Shown here piece after piece: positions 21,533 to 32,871 of a stretch of 64,000 nucleotides of DNA (position 1 is its first letter; the number at the start of each line of letters is the position of its first letter). The notes under the pieces were generated by a model, which had not been told where the DNA came from, did no database searches, and was given only the letters and a program-made list of their open reading frames with translations. The position numbers and the translations under genes were made by a program. This stretch comes from Lithodes maja (Eukaryota > Arthropoda > Malacostraca > Decapoda > Lithodidae), in the NCBI GenBank assembly GCA_037953745.1, contig JBAKBP010003147.1:1-64000 (forward strand), read 5' to 3'.

Positions 21533-21740
21533 CCCTTCTCACGATCCTGGCGCCATTTGACGTTTTCTTCTGGCAATCATTATAAGTTTTATACAGGTTA
21601 GGAAGGATCTGAGGGGATGAAAAGGATAAACACTAGCTCAATAAACCCTCAGGATTTAAAATACCTTTCACAATCTAAATAAAATAGTCAAAGAATAACC
21701 AGAAAACAGAAGAGCAGGGCGTCCTCGGATCATGAAAGGG
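21533..21740. mobile_element. piggyBac-type MITE (208 bp)
   Basis: Flanked by TTAA on both sides (21529-21532, 21741-21744). The ends CCCTTCTCACGATCC and, inverted, CCCTTTCATGATCC form imperfect terminal inverted repeats. No ORF. The left end resembles that of the MITE at 33943-34168 (CCCTCTCACGACC), so they may be one family mobilised in trans by a piggyBac transposase. Confidence 0.72.
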
Positions 21741-21744
21741 TTAA

Positions 21745-22485
21745 TGTGCACCGTCAACGACAATACCGGGTATAACACCTTTTCTAAAGACTGCTGTTGA
21801 TAATGAGATGTAAAAATACTGCAATAAATATCTTAATGAACCAATGGCGATTAATGAGCAATAAATAAATACAGTAACTATGTATTACAATAACTACAAA
21901 TTTATCTACAGTATAACAATGTAAGCAATAATTATTTCTTGAATAATTTACACATAATATTCGACTTTGAAGAAAGAATAACTAGTCTTACCAATCGAGG
22001 AGTAGCAGGAAGTATGAATAGAGGGTCGAAAATGATCAACTAAATGAACCTGTGTCGTAAATATTTTTGAAGCGTCGGATCAAGTTCGAGACTTTGGCTT
22101 CATCTTTAGCAGCAAAACTGCAAGTCATAAGTGTTCGGATAGTTGGCTGAGGCTTTGGCTGCAACATACACTTTCGTATTGGTGATGGCTTTTCACAGTA
22201 AGGAGATGGCCCAGAGGATGTGCATAAATGTGCTAGATATCTGTTAGTTACCAATCTTTATCCAATAATTATACCAATATCTCCTCCACACTGTTTCTAA
22301 CCTTGTGATACGTTTACTTTTCTGATATTTTAATTAGCAATGCTATATCTGTGTCTTATAATGGTTAGCAAGTCCTGCTATACTAACCTAGCAGGTTCTG
22401 TAACTATTTATATGAGCATTTTTCACGTTTATATACTTAGTTGATTTTGATAGATATATTTTTATCTCAATACACGTGAATTTTG
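21745..22485. other. Non-coding right arm of the mariner-like element
   Basis: AT-rich. A 72-aa open frame at 22036-22254 (minus) has no recognisable domain. Nothing else seen up to the terminal repeat. Confidence 0.5.
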
Positions 22486-22506
22486 TGACATTAGTTCTGA
22501 ATCACC

Positions 22507-22509
<3 letters not shown>

Positions 22510-22554
<45 letters not shown>

Positions 22555-22574
22555 TGTATATATGTATGTATATA

Positions 22575-22618
<44 letters not shown>

Positions 22619-22621
22619 TAT
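22510..22621. repeat. (TA)n microsatellite, interrupted by ACTGTATATATG
   Basis: Long TA runs on both sides of a short ACTGTATATATGTATG interruption. It adjoins the right end of the mariner-like element. Confidence 0.9.
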
Positions 22622-22629
22622 TTATATAT

Positions 22630-22710
22630 TTAAATATTCACAGCCAGGATCGAACCTCCGACATTCAGAACGAGTGTCCAAGCTTTTAATTCACTACACC
22701 ACAGCGTGAA
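22630..22710 (-). mobile_element. tRNA-derived SINE fragment
   Basis: On the minus strand the sequence has an A-box-like TGGTGTAGTGAATT and, about 35 bases on, a perfect B box GGTTCGATCC, the two internal RNA polymerase III promoter parts of a tRNA-type SINE head. The acceptor arm does not pair well, so it is not a tRNA gene. It runs into the TA microsatellite as tail. Confidence 0.55.
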
Positions 22711-23003
22711 AAATTAATCTTAATATTCTCCTATTTATATTGAGGAGAAAGGAAATCTTACTTGGGTAATGTATTTGAATTCAAACATAAGTCGTCTTTG
22801 ATCGTGTCTCTGCTTCCCATCTTGCAGTCTTGTGTTCTATCCCCGCTCAGATTTAAAAGTTTTTCTGGGACTTAGCCGGAGGTTTCCGTCTCCCCATGAG
22901 CAAGGGGGATGGGTAATGGTCTCTGGTTGATTAAGAAGGGTCCAGCACTTGTGAAACCTCGAAGGAGGAGATATGGGGTAACCAGATGATGATGAAAATT
23001 ATT

Positions 23004-23009
<6 letters not shown>
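22711..23009. other. Unassigned stretch between SINE and element D
   Basis: No gene recognised. It contains CCGGAGGTTTCCGTCTCCCC and ends next to a (TA)n run at 23010-23050. It may belong to an unknown short repeat. Confidence 0.4.
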
Positions 23010-23052
<43 letters not shown>

Positions 23053-24540
23053 TGACATACGGAGCCCTGTATGTTAATTTAAGAGTTAGAATTAGAGTTG
23101 AAGGAGTCACACTACCCAAACGGTGAAGCAGACTAGCGAGCGAACCAGCGAGTGGGAAACCAGCTAGCCTGCATACCAGCAAACAAGCCTTCACACCTGC
23201 GTGCGTCAGAGGGGACCCTGCAAACTACTTGATGACCGACGCTATGACGTATGATCGACGCCAGGAGCTGTGAATGGACCAGGCACCTGTTATGCGACTC
23301 GAGGAGCTATGATTGGAGCCGGCACCACCCCCCCCCCCCCCCCCGCCTCCTGATTCGTTCCTACACCATCATTGTTTGGTATATAAGACCCGAGTTGTGG
23401 GTATTCAAATCAGTCTCATTTGGAGTTGGGGAAGGTGAACTTGCAGCTGGAGGAAGACCGGGTGAAGTATTATAATGGGATTGTGACTGTCAGTCAGATT
23501 ATATAAATGTGTGTTAAGTGTGTTTGGTGTAAACACTTACGTTATGTTGGTTAGTGAGATATGTGATTGGGAATTAACGTTAATGCTACTATTATGTGTT
23601 TAACTATTTGATTGCGAATTAACGTGAACGCTATTATTATGTACTTAACTATTTTAGTTGCCTAACTTGTGGACTAAAGCAACTCTTTAAGTAATTGGGT
23701 TATGATGAAAGTAATACTATTGTTTTATATTAATACTTACGAGTTCTTTCATTTTCTTTGAATTAAGCTTACATTGGCTTAACGGTGCTTAGTACGGTGA
23801 TACTATTGTCTCATATTAGTAATATCGCCTTAGACTAACATGGCTGTGTTAATATTACTTCTAGTGATTTTCTAAGCTGAAGAAAATTCTTTTAGCTTCA
23901 AAATATTATTTTTGCTTTTCATATTATTTGAGTGAGACCTGAATCGAATCTATGAAGCGATCCTGTAACTTTATTTACTCATAATCAAACTTCAATTTTA
24001 CGTGGTTAAGAAATACATTTAACTAATTATTAAATATATATATCTAACTTTTTATGTGACTTTGATATTAATCCTGATGATAATAATAATATAATACTAT
24101 TAACGTAAGACACGAACCAAGAATAATTACATTAAATATAAATAAAAGGACATAAGAAAACTATCTTTCATTTCAAAAAGGGTAAGAGACAGAAATATTC
24201 TTACTTTAATATTTATCTTTCAAGACTTTTTATAAAATTAAGTCCTTCTTTAGCTATAACTTATTCGGTTCATAACCATAGCCTACTAAGCTTCGGTTAA
24301 ATAATAATTCTTTATAAATACTACATGACTTTAATTAGTTTCAGTATTTTTCATAATTAAAGAGTATCGGTCAATAAAGGATACTAAGTCCTAAGATCCA
24401 AAAGGAAAGGAAGCAACAACAGGAAATAATTTTATTAGATTTTACTTTTGTTTTGCCTTCAGCTGACTGATACCTTAATATATATCTCTGTGCTATCTAG
24501 ATTCATCAAGTTAACCACTTGAGGATCAAGATACGTAACA
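23053..24540 (+). repeat. 5' LTR of gypsy element D
   Basis: 1488 bp starting TGACATACGGAGCC and ending ATACGTAACA; repeated at 29891-31753. A C run of 14 bases at 23331-23344 is shorter in the 3' copy. Several small differences from the 3' LTR show the insertion is older than that of B. The flank is a (TA)n tract. Confidence 0.9.
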
Positions 24541-24546
24541 GAAGAG

Positions 24547-24562
24547 TGGCGACCTCGCCAGG
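24547..24562 (+). other. Primer binding site of element D
   Basis: TGGCGACCTCGCCAGG starts six bases after the LTR end. The first eight bases equal those of elements A and B. Confidence 0.6.
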
Positions 24563-24627
24563 ATTCGTTTCATACAGTTTCACTCAGTTTCATTAACGTT
24601 TCACTACTTAAAAATCAAATATTAATC

Positions 24628-26314
24628 ATGCCTCAACTAATTAATGACTAAGATGCTCGAGTTTTCATAGAATCAGAACCCACAGCCCCTGATATTGACT
24701 ATCTGTCAAAATCCGAACTGAAAGTGCTTGCCTCACATCTCCAATTAACTGTCTCAAACATGTCTAAAGTAGAGGTGGCTCAGACCATAAAAACCCACCT
24801 GTTCCCTGTAGAAGGCGGGGAGGGTGACTGAGCAGTTGGTGGGATCCCGAGTAAACCTAGCCAACTTGATGAACAATTGCCACCTGGTTTGACCGGTGAT
24901 CAAATATTAGAACTAGCCAGAATAAAAGCAAATACCGACTTAGAACTATACCAGAATAAATGCCGAACAAGCCAGAGCAAATACCGAAGAAGCCAGCATA
25001 AAAGCCAGAGCAAATATCGAAGAAGCCAGAATAAAAACCGAACATTATGAATATCAATATCGTACGGCTCAACTAAATGTCAATACAAATGCTCCCGTAA
25101 TTGCTCCCCCTCTGGGATTGACTATGACTAGTGTCATTCCACCTTTCACTGAGGATAATGTGCAGGATTTCTTTGTTTTGTTTGAGGAAGTTGCTGGAGG
25201 TATGAAGTGGACAAGAGATCAATGGCCTTTTATGTTACAAACTGTTTTGACAGGGCAGGCTCGAGCCACGTATTTGTCAGAAGTAGCAGAAGTTAGGCAG
25301 GATTATGACAATCTCAAAGAAGCTATCTTAAAAACCTATCAATTGCAGCCTGAGGCTTACAGGCAATCTTTCCGTAAAAACCAGAAGAAAGTAGAAGAAA
25401 CCCATAAGGTATTTGCCAGGACCATGACTAAAACTTTCAATCATTGGGTCAAGAGTAAGAAAGTCGCAAGCTACAACGATCTGAAGGAGTTGGTCCTGTT
25501 AGAAAATTTCCTATGGAAAATTGATTCTTCTGTATCCTATCATTTAAAGGGGAAAAAGGTAGATTGTCTTGCTAACGCCGCTGACATGGCTGACACGTAC
25601 GTGCTCAACAACAAATTTCGTGGAAAGAAGCCCTACGATAATTCTAGCTCTAATTTTAAGTATCCCAATCACAAATCTGACAGACCCAGTCACAAGCCTA
25701 TAACGTCTTCCCCAGCTAGCCAAAACCGAATTGTTCCCCCAACTAAAAATGCGACTCAGGGCAATGGTAACAGAGGTGGGCCCCAAACTAATAGTAATGC
25801 TCAAAGAGGGAACGTTCCCGTATCCCCTAAAGTATGTACTTTTTGTGGCAAGAGAGGCCACCTAGCTTATCAGTGCTGGGCCAAGGAGAGAACCGAGAGA
25901 TCGGGGCAGACAGTTGCCGCCGTATCTCGAACTCCATATGTGCCTGTAATGCAGGACTCCCGACAGGAGTACCTAGCACCAAAAGTTCCTTTAATGCAGG
26001 ACTCTCGACAGAAGGAGTACCTAGCAGCTAACGTAAATCATCTGGACAGGGGTGTAGTAGCATGTGTGGTGCAACCCACTAGGGTTAAGCCAATAATTTC
26101 ACCATCAGTGCAGGACAGTTACCGTCCCTTTATTTCATCTGGCAACGTGAGATTAAATGGTTGTATGCATGAGGTAAAAATTCTGAGAGACACAGGTTCT
26201 ACTAGCACCCTCATGGTGAATCCTTACACTGAGTGCCCACCTGGCGAACCAGTTGTAATGAGAGGTGCTGGAGGCCAGTTTTATGCATACTTGGTAAAAG
26301 GCGAAATTGAATGA
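24628..26314 (+). pseudogene. Gag and first part of protease of element D
   Basis: From ATG 24628 the gag start carries early stops (TAA at codon 8 and a TGA near 24829) and a frameshift near 24950. From 25118 the frame is clean to a TGA at 26312. The gag core resembles that of B (LQPEAYRQSF matches LQPETYRLKF). A CCHC knuckle (CTFCGKRGHLAYQC) lies near 25835 and the protease motif LRDTGSTSTL near 26185. The N-terminal part is rich in A/N/E/R repeats like a coiled coil. The same frame continues after the TGA with VTLLLGND, so one nonsense codon splits the protease. Confidence 0.8.
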
Positions 26315-26344
26315 GAGTTACTACAGGGTGAGGCCACCATAGCT

Positions 26345-28378
26345 TTGTGTAAGTCCCAAGATATCCCTGTGCCTGGGGTAACACTCCTTTTGGGGAATGA
26401 TGTAGCAGGTGAGAAGGTCCGACCAGACCCCATTTTGTCACTTTCCCCTGTTAACGAGCCACTAACCGGTGAGCTCGAAAAGGAGATGCCAACAGTTTTC
26501 CCTGCGTGTGCTGTCACACGTTCAATGTCTCGAGTAGCAGTTCCCTCAGACAGAAATGTACCGAATGTAAGAGTTGATGAAAGGGATGATGAGAGTGTGA
26601 ATGACGCTCCAACTGTGCCTGATGATGTGACTGAGGTGGATTTATCTGACACCTTTATGGCTCATCTTGACCCTAACGATGACCATGAAACTCCTCCAAA
26701 TTGTCCTAGTGGCCTGGTAGAGCTACAGAGAGATGATAGTGAATGCAAGGAGTTAGCTGCCAGGTCCGTGAGTGAAGAGGAATGTGAGAAGGAGGGTGGT
26801 GAATGTTTCTACCTCAAAGGAGGAGTATTGTGGCGAAGATGGAGACCGCCACACAGACCAATCGATGACGGGGCTAGGGACGTCCATCAAGTAGTAGTCC
26901 CCAAACCTTGTCGTAAAGATATCATGGAAATGGCACATTGTATACCATTGGCAGGACACCTAGGTGTGAGAAAAACTCTAGACAGAATCAGAGCCCACTT
27001 TTACTGGCCAGGAATACGTGCAGATGTAGTGGAGTGTTGTAGAGTGTGTCACACTTGCCAGATGACAGGAAAACCCAATCAGAAGGTGCCTGTACATCCT
27101 CTGGTGCCCTTGCCCGTTTTCGAGAATCCTTTTACTCGGGTGGTAGTGGACATTGTAGGCCCATTGCCTAAGACTTCCCAAGGTAACATTTATTTATTAA
27201 CTATCATGGACATGGCAACTCGCTACCCAGAGGCTATACCCTTAAGGACTACCTCTGCTCCAACTGTCATCAAGGAACCGCTCAAATTCTTCACCAGAAT
27301 GGGTTTCCCCCGTGAGGTGCAAAGTGATCAAGGAACTAATTTTACCTCTAACATTTTCCAGCAGTCCCTGAAGGAGTTGGGTATCGAGCATGTTAAGTCT
27401 AGCACCTACCACCCAGAGAGTCTAGGGGTTCTCGAACGATATCATCAGACATTAAAGGGAATGTTACGTAAGTATTGTACAGAGACCGGAGTTGAGTGGG
27501 ATAAGGGGGTACCTTTTCTTTTATTTGCTACTCGTGAGGTTCCAACTGAATCCCTGGGTTTTTCCCCTAATGAGCTAGTTTTCAGTCACCAGGTAAGAGG
27601 TCCTTTGCAACTATTGCAGGATAGCCTAGTTGGCCAGGAGGGGAACCAAAACCTCCTCAAGTATGTTTCATATTTCAAAACCCGGCTGAGATCCTCGTGT
27701 GAGTTTGCCGCTCAAAACTTGACCGTGGCTAAAAGCTCCATGAAGAAATGGTATGACAGAAAAGCCTGTGAGGGGGAGTTTCAGCCCGGTGATGAGGTTT
27801 TGGTCCTGCTCCCCCTTTTTGGCCAACCTTTATCTGCCAAGTTCAGGGGCCCATATAAGATCATTCGGAGGGTGAGCATTACCGATTATCTAGTAACTAC
27901 CCCAGACAGGAGAAAGCCCATGCAAGTATTCCATATAAATATGTTGAAGCCCTACCATAGGTCCCCTGATTCCTCTCTTCCAGATTCTCCCACTGTGGCA
28001 GTGAATGTCAGGACCTGTGAACAGCCTGGTGCGGACGAAGTCTTCAGTTCTCTTACTGACCCGCAACAGACTGTTCCAGAGCCTGAAGGTATCCATGCAG
28101 ACTTTGACTTGTCATGTAGCCTATCCAACTTTCAGTATAATTCAGTGGCTTTGAGGGAATTACCATCTAAACTATGTCACCTTCCCTCTGATCAAGCGAA
28201 CCAACTAATCTCTGTTTTATCTCAGTCTCCCAGTGTGTTCCGTGATACTCCAGGGCTCACTTCTTTGGCCGTGCACGACATCGACGTAGGGGATGCAACT
28301 CCCATTAAACTATCCCCCTACCGTGTCTCGCCACAACGCAGGAGTATACTGCAGGTCGAGCTTGACTTTGTTATCTAA
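26345..28378 (+). pseudogene. Rest of protease, and integrase, of element D
   Basis: 677-aa open frame continuing the gag frame after the 26312 TGA. It starts with the protease flap-side motif VTLLLGNDV, then a spacer, then integrase: zinc motif MAHCIPLAGH...CRVCHTCQ near 26930-27060, catalytic motifs VVVDIVGPLP near 27145, VQSDQGTNF near 27320 and LGVLERYH near 27425, and a GPY/F-type C-terminal module near 27790-27900. It ends by frameshift near 28360 as reverse transcriptase begins (SPYRVSPQ). Integrase itself looks intact. Confidence 0.85.
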
Positions 28379-29555
28379 CGAACTGATCACTAGGGCCTTA
28401 AGCCAGTGGAGTAGTCCGGTCATACTTGTGCCAAAGCCAGGCGGGAGCCATAGGTTATGTATGGACTATAGGCAAGTCAATGCTGTCACAAAGAACGATA
28501 CCTACCCACTGCCACGGATCGACGACTGCATTGACCAGATTGGTACAGCCACCTATATCCCCAAGATTGACTTGATGAAGGGATATTGGCAAGTAGCTCT
28601 CACCCCTAGAGCGAGGGAAATATCATGCTTTGTAGTTAACAATCAAGCCTTCTGCTGTAACGTAATGCCCTACGGTTTGAAAAACGCCCCAGCTACATTC
28701 CAGCGCCTCGTGAATTTGGTGACTGAAGGGGTACCTGGGTGCGTTGTCTACATCGATGATATTCTTATCTTTTCACAGTCATGGGAGGAGCATCTTTACC
28801 AACTTAGATTGCTGTTCTTAAATCTTGCTGATGCCAATCTGGTGGTTAATCTTAAGAAATGCACCTTTGTAAAGAGTACGGTCCAGTATCTAGGATATAC
28901 GGTAGGTCAGGGGCAGGTTGCACCTCCTCAAGCAAAGGTAGAGTCTATTCTAGAATTCCCAACTCCTAGCACTAAGAAACATATCCAAAAGTACCTAGGC
29001 ATGATTGGCTATTATAGGCGTTTCATTATCAATTTTTCAAAGTTGACAGCTCCCCTGACAGATCTTCTCCGTAAGGATGTGAAGTTTGTGTGGTCCTCTG
29101 AATGTGAAGAGGCCTTTATTGCTACCAAATATATATTATCTAATTATCCTGTACTCCAAGCTCCTGATTTTAACAGATCTTTTTCCCTGGCAGTGGATGC
29201 GAGCAATACCGGGGTTGGTGCAGTGTTGCTCCAGGAAGACGACTGTGAGGTATTGCATCCTGTGTGCTATTTCGGTAAAAAAATAAATTCTGCCCAACGT
29301 AACTATTCAGTCATTGAGAAGGAGCTGTTAGCATTAATTTTGTCCCTTCAATACTTTGCTGTCTATGTGCAATCTGCCTCTGGTGCCATCACTGTATATA
29401 CTGACCATCACCCCTTAACATTTTTGCATAGGTTCCAAAATAAAAACCAACGACTGACCAGGTGGAGTTTGTTGCTGCAGGAATACTCCCTGGATGTCAA
29501 ACATATTAAGGGGGTCCAGAACGTGCTAGCCGATTGCCTATCACGTATCTGTTAA
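28293..29555 (+). pseudogene. Reverse transcriptase and RNase H of element D
   Basis: Open frame of 420 codons in a different frame from the integrase ORF; true homology starts near 28370 after the frameshift. Motifs are QWSSPVILVPKPGG, MDYRQVNAVT, DTYPLPRIDD, KGYWQVAL, MPYGLKNAPATFQ, catalytic YIDD near 28750, then RNase H VDASNTGVGAVLLQ and YTDHHPL, ending LADCLSRIC. Catalytic residues are retained, so only the join to integrase is broken. Confidence 0.87.
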
Positions 29556-29589
29556 AGATTACATTTACCGGGTTGGCCTCATACAGCAG

Positions 29590-29835
29590 CAAGTTTAATT
29601 TAATGAGAGGATTTTGGCAATTAGCTCTCCCTTGTAGCGAGGTAAATATCATGCTTTAGTAGTGCGCTGTCAAGCCTTCAGCTGTGAGATGCTTTGCAGT
29701 TCGAATAACGCTCCAGCTACGTTCCGGCTATGTTCTGATGTGGTACCTGGAGACGTTGCCTACTTTGGGTGATATCCTTATTATATCCTCATTATAATCT
29801 TGCTGTTGCCAATCTGGTGGTGAATCTATTTATGT
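29590..29835 (+). pseudogene. Degenerate second copy of a reverse transcriptase segment in the 3' region of D
   Basis: This stretch repeats, with many changes and deletions, the palm-domain region of the same element at about 28575-28860. Compare GGATTTTGGCAATTAGCTCT with GGATATTGGCAAGTAGCTCT, ATATCATGCTTTAGTAGT with ATATCATGCTTTGTAGTT, and GCCAATCTGGTGGTGAAT with GCCAATCTGGTGGTTAAT. It lies after the RNase H stop and before the polypurine tract, carries stops and cannot be functional. It may be a trace of template switching with a related element. Confidence 0.72.
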
Positions 29836-29890
29836 ATTATGTTTAATATTATGTACTATACTCCTTAAACTCTTTTCTAGGGGGGAGGTC

Positions 29891-31753
29891 TGACATACGG
29901 AGCCCTGTATGTTAATTTAAGAGTTAGAATTAGAGTTGAAGGAGTCGCACTACCCAAACGGTGAAGCAGACTAGCGAGCGAACCAGCGAGTGGGAAACCA
30001 GCTAGCCTGCATACCAGCAAACAAGCCTTCACACCTGCGTGGTCATAGGGGACCCTGCAAACTACTTGATGACCGACGCTATGACGTATGATCGACGCCA
30101 GGAGCTGTGAATGGACCAGGCACCTGTTATGCGACTCGAGGAGCTATGATTGGAGCCGGCACCACCCCCCACCTCCTGATTCGTTCCTACACCATCATTG
30201 TTTGGTATATAAGACCCGAGTTGTGGGTATTCAAATCAGTCTCATTTGGAGTTGGGGAAGGTGAACTTGCAGCTGGAGGAAGACGGGGTGAAGTATTATA
30301 ATGGGATTGTGACTGTCAGTCAGATTATATAAATGTGTGTTAAGTGTGTTCGGTGTAAACACTTACGTTATGTTGGTTAGTGAGATATGTGATTGGGAAT
30401 TAACGTTAATGCTACTATTATGTGTTTAACTATTTGATTGCGAATTAACGTGAACGCTATTATTATGTACTTAACTATTTTAGTTGCCTAACTTGTGGAC
30501 TAAAGCAACTCTTTAAGTAATTGGGTTATGATGAAAGTAATACTATTGTTTTATATTAATACTTACGAGTTCTTTCATTTTCTTTGAATTAAGCTTACAT
30601 TGGCTTAACGGTGCTTAGTACGGTGATACTATTGTCTCATATTAGTAATATCGCCTTAGACTAACATGGCTGTGTTAATATTACTTCTAGTGATTTCCTA
30701 AGCTGAAGAAAATTCTTTTAGCTTCAAAATATTATTTTTGCTTTTCATATTATTTGAGTGAGACCTGAATCGAATCTATGAAGCGATCCTGTAACTTTAT
30801 TTACTCATAATCAAACCTCAATGTTACGTGGTTAAGAAATACATTTAACTAATTATTAAATATATATCTAACTTTTTTATGTGACTTTGATATTACTCCT
30901 GATGATAATAATAATATAATACTATTAACGTAAGACACGAACCAAGAATAATTACATTAAATATAAATAAAAGGACATAAGAAAACTATCTTCATTTCAA
31001 AAAGGGTAAGAGACAGAAATATTCTTACTTTAATATTTATCTTTCAAGACTTTTTATAAAATTAAGTCCTTCTTTAGCTATAACTTATTCGGTTCATAAC
31101 CATAGCCTACTAAGCTTCGGTTAAATCATAATTCTTTATAAATACTATCTATCTATCTATCTATTGCCAGACGCCTTACTCCCCTTACGAGGGTGGCCAT
31201 ACACAGAATGCCCCCAAGCGGACCTATTCCCTGTGAGAGGGACAACCCGAGCCAGTTTAGTGAAGGACTTACAGGATTGACCACTCAATTCAGGATCCGT
31301 CCGACTCCGAGGCCCTCTGTGTATCTTGTTAGCACTATTTTTCTACAGTGGTGTTCGGCTAATCCATCCACTAACCTGCCTTACCCTTAGGTAAGCAGTA
31401 CGGATTTGTATCAGGTTCACTCCCCTAGACAGGTTGCCAACCAAGGCTGACGAGTCCCATCCACCCGGATTTGTATAAGGTTGTCTCCCCTAGATGAGTT
31501 GCCGACCAAGGCTGACGAGTCCCATCCACCCGTAAATACTACATGACTTTAATTAGTTTCAGTATTTTTCATAATTAAAGAGTATCAGTCAATAAAGGAT
31601 ACTAAGTCCTAAGATCCGAAAGGAAGCAACAACAGGAAATAATTTTATTAGATTTTACTTTTGTTTTGCCTTCAGCTGACTGATACCTTAATATATATCT
31701 CTGTGCTATCTAGATTCATCAAGTTAACCACTTGAGGATCAAGATACGTAACA
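29891..31753 (+). repeat. 3' LTR of gypsy element D, split by a retroposon
   Basis: Starts TGACATACGG and ends ATACGTAACA like the 5' LTR. It is longer because of a 387-bp insertion at 31147-31533 bounded by the duplicated target AAATACT. The uninterrupted site is visible in the 5' LTR near 24320. Confidence 0.9.
31147..31533 (-). mobile_element. Short non-autonomous RTE-type retroposon with (GATA)n tail
   Basis: 387 bp flanked by AAATACT at 31140-31146 and 31534-31540. On the minus strand it begins with two copies of a roughly 65-bp unit (CGGGTGGATGGGACTCGTCA) and ends GGCCACCC...CTGGCAATAGATAGATAG. That end resembles the 3' end of the RTE-like LINE at 31760-36340 (GGCCACCCC...TCAGGCAATAGATAG). 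It is too short to code and was probably mobilised by RTE machinery. Confidence 0.78.
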
Positions 31754-31913
31754 ATATATATACATTATGCCTTCTGTGTGTCGTAAGAGGCGACCAAAGA
31801 GGTTGGGTCAGTGGGCTTGCGACCCCCACCCGTGAAAATAATACGTAGCAACAATAAACGAACAATCAGCCTCGGATGCGGACGGACCCTGTGTTGACGA
31901 ACCCCGACCGACA

Positions 31914-32871
31914 ATGGACAAGCTTCCGGACATTCTGAGAATAGGTACATGGAACGTGAGTGGCATGAATGATGGCACAAAAGAAAGAGAGGTACTGGAA
32001 GTGTTAGTGAATGCCAGGCCGGATGTATGTGGAATAACGGAGACCAAATGGAAGGGTATAGATGTAAGAGAGAGGGAGTGTGGAATGGATGTGTGTGCTG
32101 GAGTGAGGGAGGGAGCAACGAGAGAAGGTGCGTGTTTGTTTGTAAGTAACAAATGGAAGGAGTGTGTAAGAGAATATGGGTCTGTGGGTTCAAGGATTGT
32201 GTGGGTGAGAATGAAAGTAGGAATACAAACGTGGGTGATTGTGTGTGTGTATGCTCCGACAGAGGATAAACTTGTAAGAGAGAGAGGGGAGTTCTGGGTG
32301 AATGTGGAGGCATACCTGGATAAGTTTGACAAGAACGAAGGAATATTTCTGATTGGGGATATGAATGGTAAGGTGGGTGATAGGAAAGTTGATGGAGTGG
32401 TGGGAGGGTGGGGGGTACCGTCAGAGGTGAATGGGAATGGTAGTGCACTTGTGGATGTATGTGTGGGTAGGGGGTTGTGGATAGCCAACATCTTCTTCCG
32501 ACACAGAATGATACACAGGTACACATGGAAAGTGGTGTGGAAGATGAAGGATAAGACAGTGGTGGAACGAAAGTCACTGATTGATTATATGTGTGGATGA
32601 AAGAATTAAGAAATCTGTGATGGATGCTAGGGTGTATAGGGGTATTGGAGGGGGTCTGTCTGATAATCATGTAGTAGTTGCTAAGGTTAGGATACAAAAG
32701 AAGTGGGTGAGGAGAGCTAGTGGGAGGCGAGAGGAAGGTGGAATGATGAGGTTTGGAGAGGCTACAGGAGGAGGAAATCAGGGAAGAGTACAGGAGAGCA
32801 GTAGAAAGACGACTAGGTGGGTTCGACCTGGAAGATACGGAGGAAGTGGAGGAGATAAGCAAGGTGTTTAA
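31914..32871 (+). pseudogene. Apurinic-type endonuclease domain of the RTE-like LINE
   Basis: From ATG 31914 the protein shows ILRIGTWNVSGMNDG, a KWKG motif, VCVYAPTED and FLIGDMNGKVGD, the order typical of LINE endonucleases of the exonuclease-endonuclease-phosphatase fold. The frame stops at 32600 after SLIDYMCG and continues in another frame from about 32581 (DERIKKSVMDARV, then SDNHVVVAKV, the final catalytic SDxH-type motif). So one small frameshift near 32597 separates them. Coding is then cut by the first MITE at 32868. Confidence 0.83.

Larger units (their letters stand above)
14396..22509 (-). mobile_element. Tc1/mariner-like DNA transposon carrying later insertions
   Basis: The ends are perfect 24-bp inverted repeats (CAGGGTGATTCAG...) at 14396-14419 and 22486-22509, each flanked by TA, the target used by the Tc1/mariner superfamily. 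The transposase (19730-20833, minus) lies inside. Removing the piggyBac element (about 3.75 kb) and the TTAA-flanked MITE (208 bp) still leaves about 4.1 kb, large for this superfamily, so further insertions are likely, such as the tripled repeat at 18890-19340 and the inverted repeats at 14811-15050. That the transposase belongs to these ends is inferred from position. Confidence 0.72.
23053..31753 (+). mobile_element. Ty3/gypsy LTR retrotransposon D (Gmr1-like order, decayed)
   Basis: Both LTRs, PBS, gag-protease, integrase, then reverse transcriptase and RNase H are present in the same order as in B. Coding is broken by nonsense codons in gag and protease and by a frameshift between integrase and reverse transcriptase. 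A polypurine run (CTAGGGGGGAGGTC) precedes the 3' LTR. Both outer flanks are (TA)n, consistent with insertion into a microsatellite. Confidence 0.9.

Noticed and set aside
22476..22709. Tyr/Ile-repeat frames
   Set aside because: They are translations of (TA)n microsatellite.
31765..32862. 365-codon frame antisense to the LINE endonuclease
   Set aside because: Low-complexity Ser/Pro/Leu/His sequence, a shadow of the purine-rich coding strand; the sense frame has clear endonuclease motifs.
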